From positions 47,648 through 55,978 of the forward strand of contig PBLR01000013.1 of NCBI GenBank assembly GCA_002722385.1: a stretch of DNA of 8,331 bases, read 5' to 3'. Positions 6,888-8,331 of this stretch are shown here, piece after piece. Every line of letters starts with the position of its first letter. Positions within the stretch are counted from its first letter, which is position 1. Below the pieces are notes generated by a model. The model did not search any database. It was given only the letters and a program-made list of their open reading frames with translations, and was not told the origin of the DNA. This DNA is from SAR116 cluster bacterium. GTDB taxonomy: Bacteria > Pseudomonadota > Alphaproteobacteria > Puniceispirillales > Puniceispirillaceae. The translations under genes and the position numbers were made by a program.

Positions 6888-8288
6888 TCATGACATGCTG
6901 TAGATAATGTCCGCAATATTGGGCCTTTGCGCTGATTTTTGGGCAGCAGACAGACAGGCCGCCTGCAACCGGGCGGCTTTGTCCTGATGCGGGGTTTCCA
7001 ACAGAAATCGCTGAAACTTCTCCACCATCTCATCATAACTGGCGGGGGTTTCCGGATCGCCTTTTGTATCCAGGGTCGTGGCCTGGAGACGTTCACCTGA
7101 GGTCAGGATGATGGTCACCCGTGATTGCCGTTTGGCCGGAAAAACAGCGTTGAACGCCTGATCTTCTTTGAGTGAAATCCGGTTGCTTAACGCATGGATA
7201 TCGCGGCGCGCCAGCGCCGCCTCAGACACATCCCAGGCACCAAAATGACGCCCTTCATGCACCGCGAAAACAGCCGCCGCCACAGGCCAGCAAATGGAAT
7301 ATTGGGCTTCATCACCTGATCGGGGGTGCGGGCTGGCCAGGCGCAGCGATTCGTGGAAAGTATCAATTTCGATTCGGTCAATTTCATCCGGGTGAACAGA
7401 GGCCTGACCCAGACTGTCAAACACAGCTTGCATAGCGGGCTGGGCCCAGCGACAGACCGGCCATAATTTGATATATTGTTCTGTTGTCCGCCAGCGCCTG
7501 CCCAAATCTGACCAGATATCCGACAGCCCCTCATCCAGAACGGTGATCGCTGGTGCACCTGTAAAGCCGGTCCTGGCCAGATCAGCGGCACTGACCCCTG
7601 CCATTGCGCCCCAGCCTGACCCGTCTTTCAGCATGCTGGCATGGTCGATCACCCGCATCATCTGGCTGCGCGGGCCATGATATTCGGCAATCCCCATTGC
7701 GTGCCAAATCTGGTCAGCAGGCAGGCCATAAATCCGCCCCGTAACAGCGGCAATGGCAACCGCCATCCAGGCCCCGGAAGTGTGATAGTCAAAAACTGTG
7801 TTATGCAGGGCCATACCGCAGCGCACGCCCACCTCATAACCGATAATCAGGGCAGTCAGCAATTCTTCTTCATCTGCCTGCCGCCCGGTTGCGGCCAGCG
7901 CGGCCATTACCGCAGGCAGCAATGAGCAGCCCACATGCCCTTTGACCAGCTTATGCCCATCATGCGCATCAATGGAATCAATCATCATCCCGCCGGCCAA
8001 GGCCGCCCCGGCCGGGCTGACCAGCCGCCCGTCAAACAAAATCGGCGCAGAGGGCGAATCAGCCCCGGCGGCCATATTTGTTGCCGCGTAATCGCTGATA
8101 ATCCGGGCTGTGTGTGTGCCACTGCCGACCGCCGCCACGCCGACCAGATCAAGCAACAGATAACGGGCATGCGCGCGGACAGTTTCGGGAATATCAGAAA
8201 GCTGTGTGCGGCCCACAAATGCCAGCACATGGTCTACCTGAGTAGAGCCGGTCAGGCCGTCAACAGGTTGCGGTGTATAATCATCCAT
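6888..8288 (-). CDS. MmgE/PrpD family protein
   Basis: This 466-residue cytoplasmic protein belongs to the MmgE/PrpD family, which includes 2-methylcitrate dehydratase, cis-aconitate decarboxylase and iminodisuccinate epimerase. The N-terminal helical domain has LLLDLVGVAAVGSGTHTAR (44-62), the acidic/His stretch MIDSIDAHDGHK (102-113), KGHVGCSLLPAVMAALA (116-132) and GYEVGVRCG (150-158). His118, His169 (DYHTSGAW) and Lys221 (LKDGSGWGAMAG) sit where the family has active-site residues. The second domain follows IKLWPVCRWAQPAM (273-286) and includes EAQYSICWPVAAA (327-339). At Gln283 many relatives have His, judged by eye. There are no prpB or prpC genes beside it, so a methylcitrate-cycle role is not supported. 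The ATG at 8288 is preceded by AAAGGGGG eight bases upstream, and an in-frame TGA 21 bases before the ATG rules out a longer protein. It is on the same strand as the importer and 215 bases upstream, which suggests it may process the imported compound. The reaction is unknown. Confidence 0.9.
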   Translation of the reverse strand: MDDYTPQPVDGLTGSTQVDHVLAFVGRTQLSDIPETVRAHARYLLLDLVGVAAVGSGTHTARIISDYAATNMAAGADSPSAPILFDGRLVSPAGAALAGGMMIDSIDAHDGHKLVKGHVGCSLLPAVMAALAATGRQADEEELLTALIIGYEVGVRCGMALHNTVFDYHTSGAWMAVAIAAVTGRIYGLPADQIWHAMGIAEYHGPRSQMMRVIDHASMLKDGSGWGAMAGVSAADLARTGFTGAPAITVLDEGLSDIWSDLGRRWRTTEQYIKLWPVCRWAQPAMQAVFDSLGQASVHPDEIDRIEIDTFHESLRLASPHPRSGDEAQYSICWPVAAAVFAVHEGRHFGAWDVSEAALARRDIHALSNRISLKEDQAFNAVFPAKRQSRVTIILTSGERLQATTLDTKGDPETPASYDEMVEKFQRFLLETPHQDKAARLQAACLSAAQKSAQRPNIADIIYSMS

Positions 8289-8331
8289 GGCCCGATCCCC
8301 CTTTACCGGTCATGATGGTCATAATTCAGGT

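Overview
The window looks like chromosomal DNA of a heterotrophic alphaproteobacterium, quite possibly a marine one such as the SAR116 group. This rests on the moderately GC-rich composition, the style of the proteins and the gene mix (a Tat-exported solute-binding protein, a peptide-type ABC importer, an MmgE/PrpD enzyme and an Asp/Asn-hydroxylase-like oxygenase). The taxonomic placement is an impression and was not tested by a search.

Almost everything lies on the minus strand. Reading in the direction of transcription from the right edge, there is first an MmgE/PrpD-family protein (8288-6888). A 215-base leader follows, carrying a candidate 28-codon small ORF (6780-6694) with a good ribosome-binding site. 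Next comes a family-5 periplasmic solute-binding protein with a twin-arginine signal (6672-4993). A strong intrinsic terminator (4975-4948) then separates it from two inner-membrane permeases (4818-3772 and 3746-2592) and a fused double ATPase (2577-403). At the left edge, on the plus strand, the last 129 residues of a 2-oxoglutarate/Fe(II) oxygenase-like protein (1-390) converge on the end of the ATPase with only 12 bases between the stop codons.

The four transporter genes form a complete Dpp/Opp-type importer: binding protein, two permeases and both ATPase halves in one chain. The order, spacings (25 and 14 bases within the permease-permease-ATPase block) and internal terminator suggest one operon in which the binding protein is made in excess over the membrane parts. 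The MmgE/PrpD gene is upstream on the same strand with no visible terminator, so it may be co-transcribed and act on the imported compound. No methylcitrate-cycle partners are in view, and the substrate cannot be read from the sequence.

The family assignments are ordinary. The points that deserve a second look are the leader small ORF, the Lys/Ala-rich tail of the ATPase, duplicated four-cysteine motifs in the ATPase, unusual insertions in both permeases, and the departure of the MmgE/PrpD protein from familiar family motifs. I did not find convincing evidence for a wholly new system. No tRNA, rRNA, CRISPR, insertion sequence or attachment site was seen.
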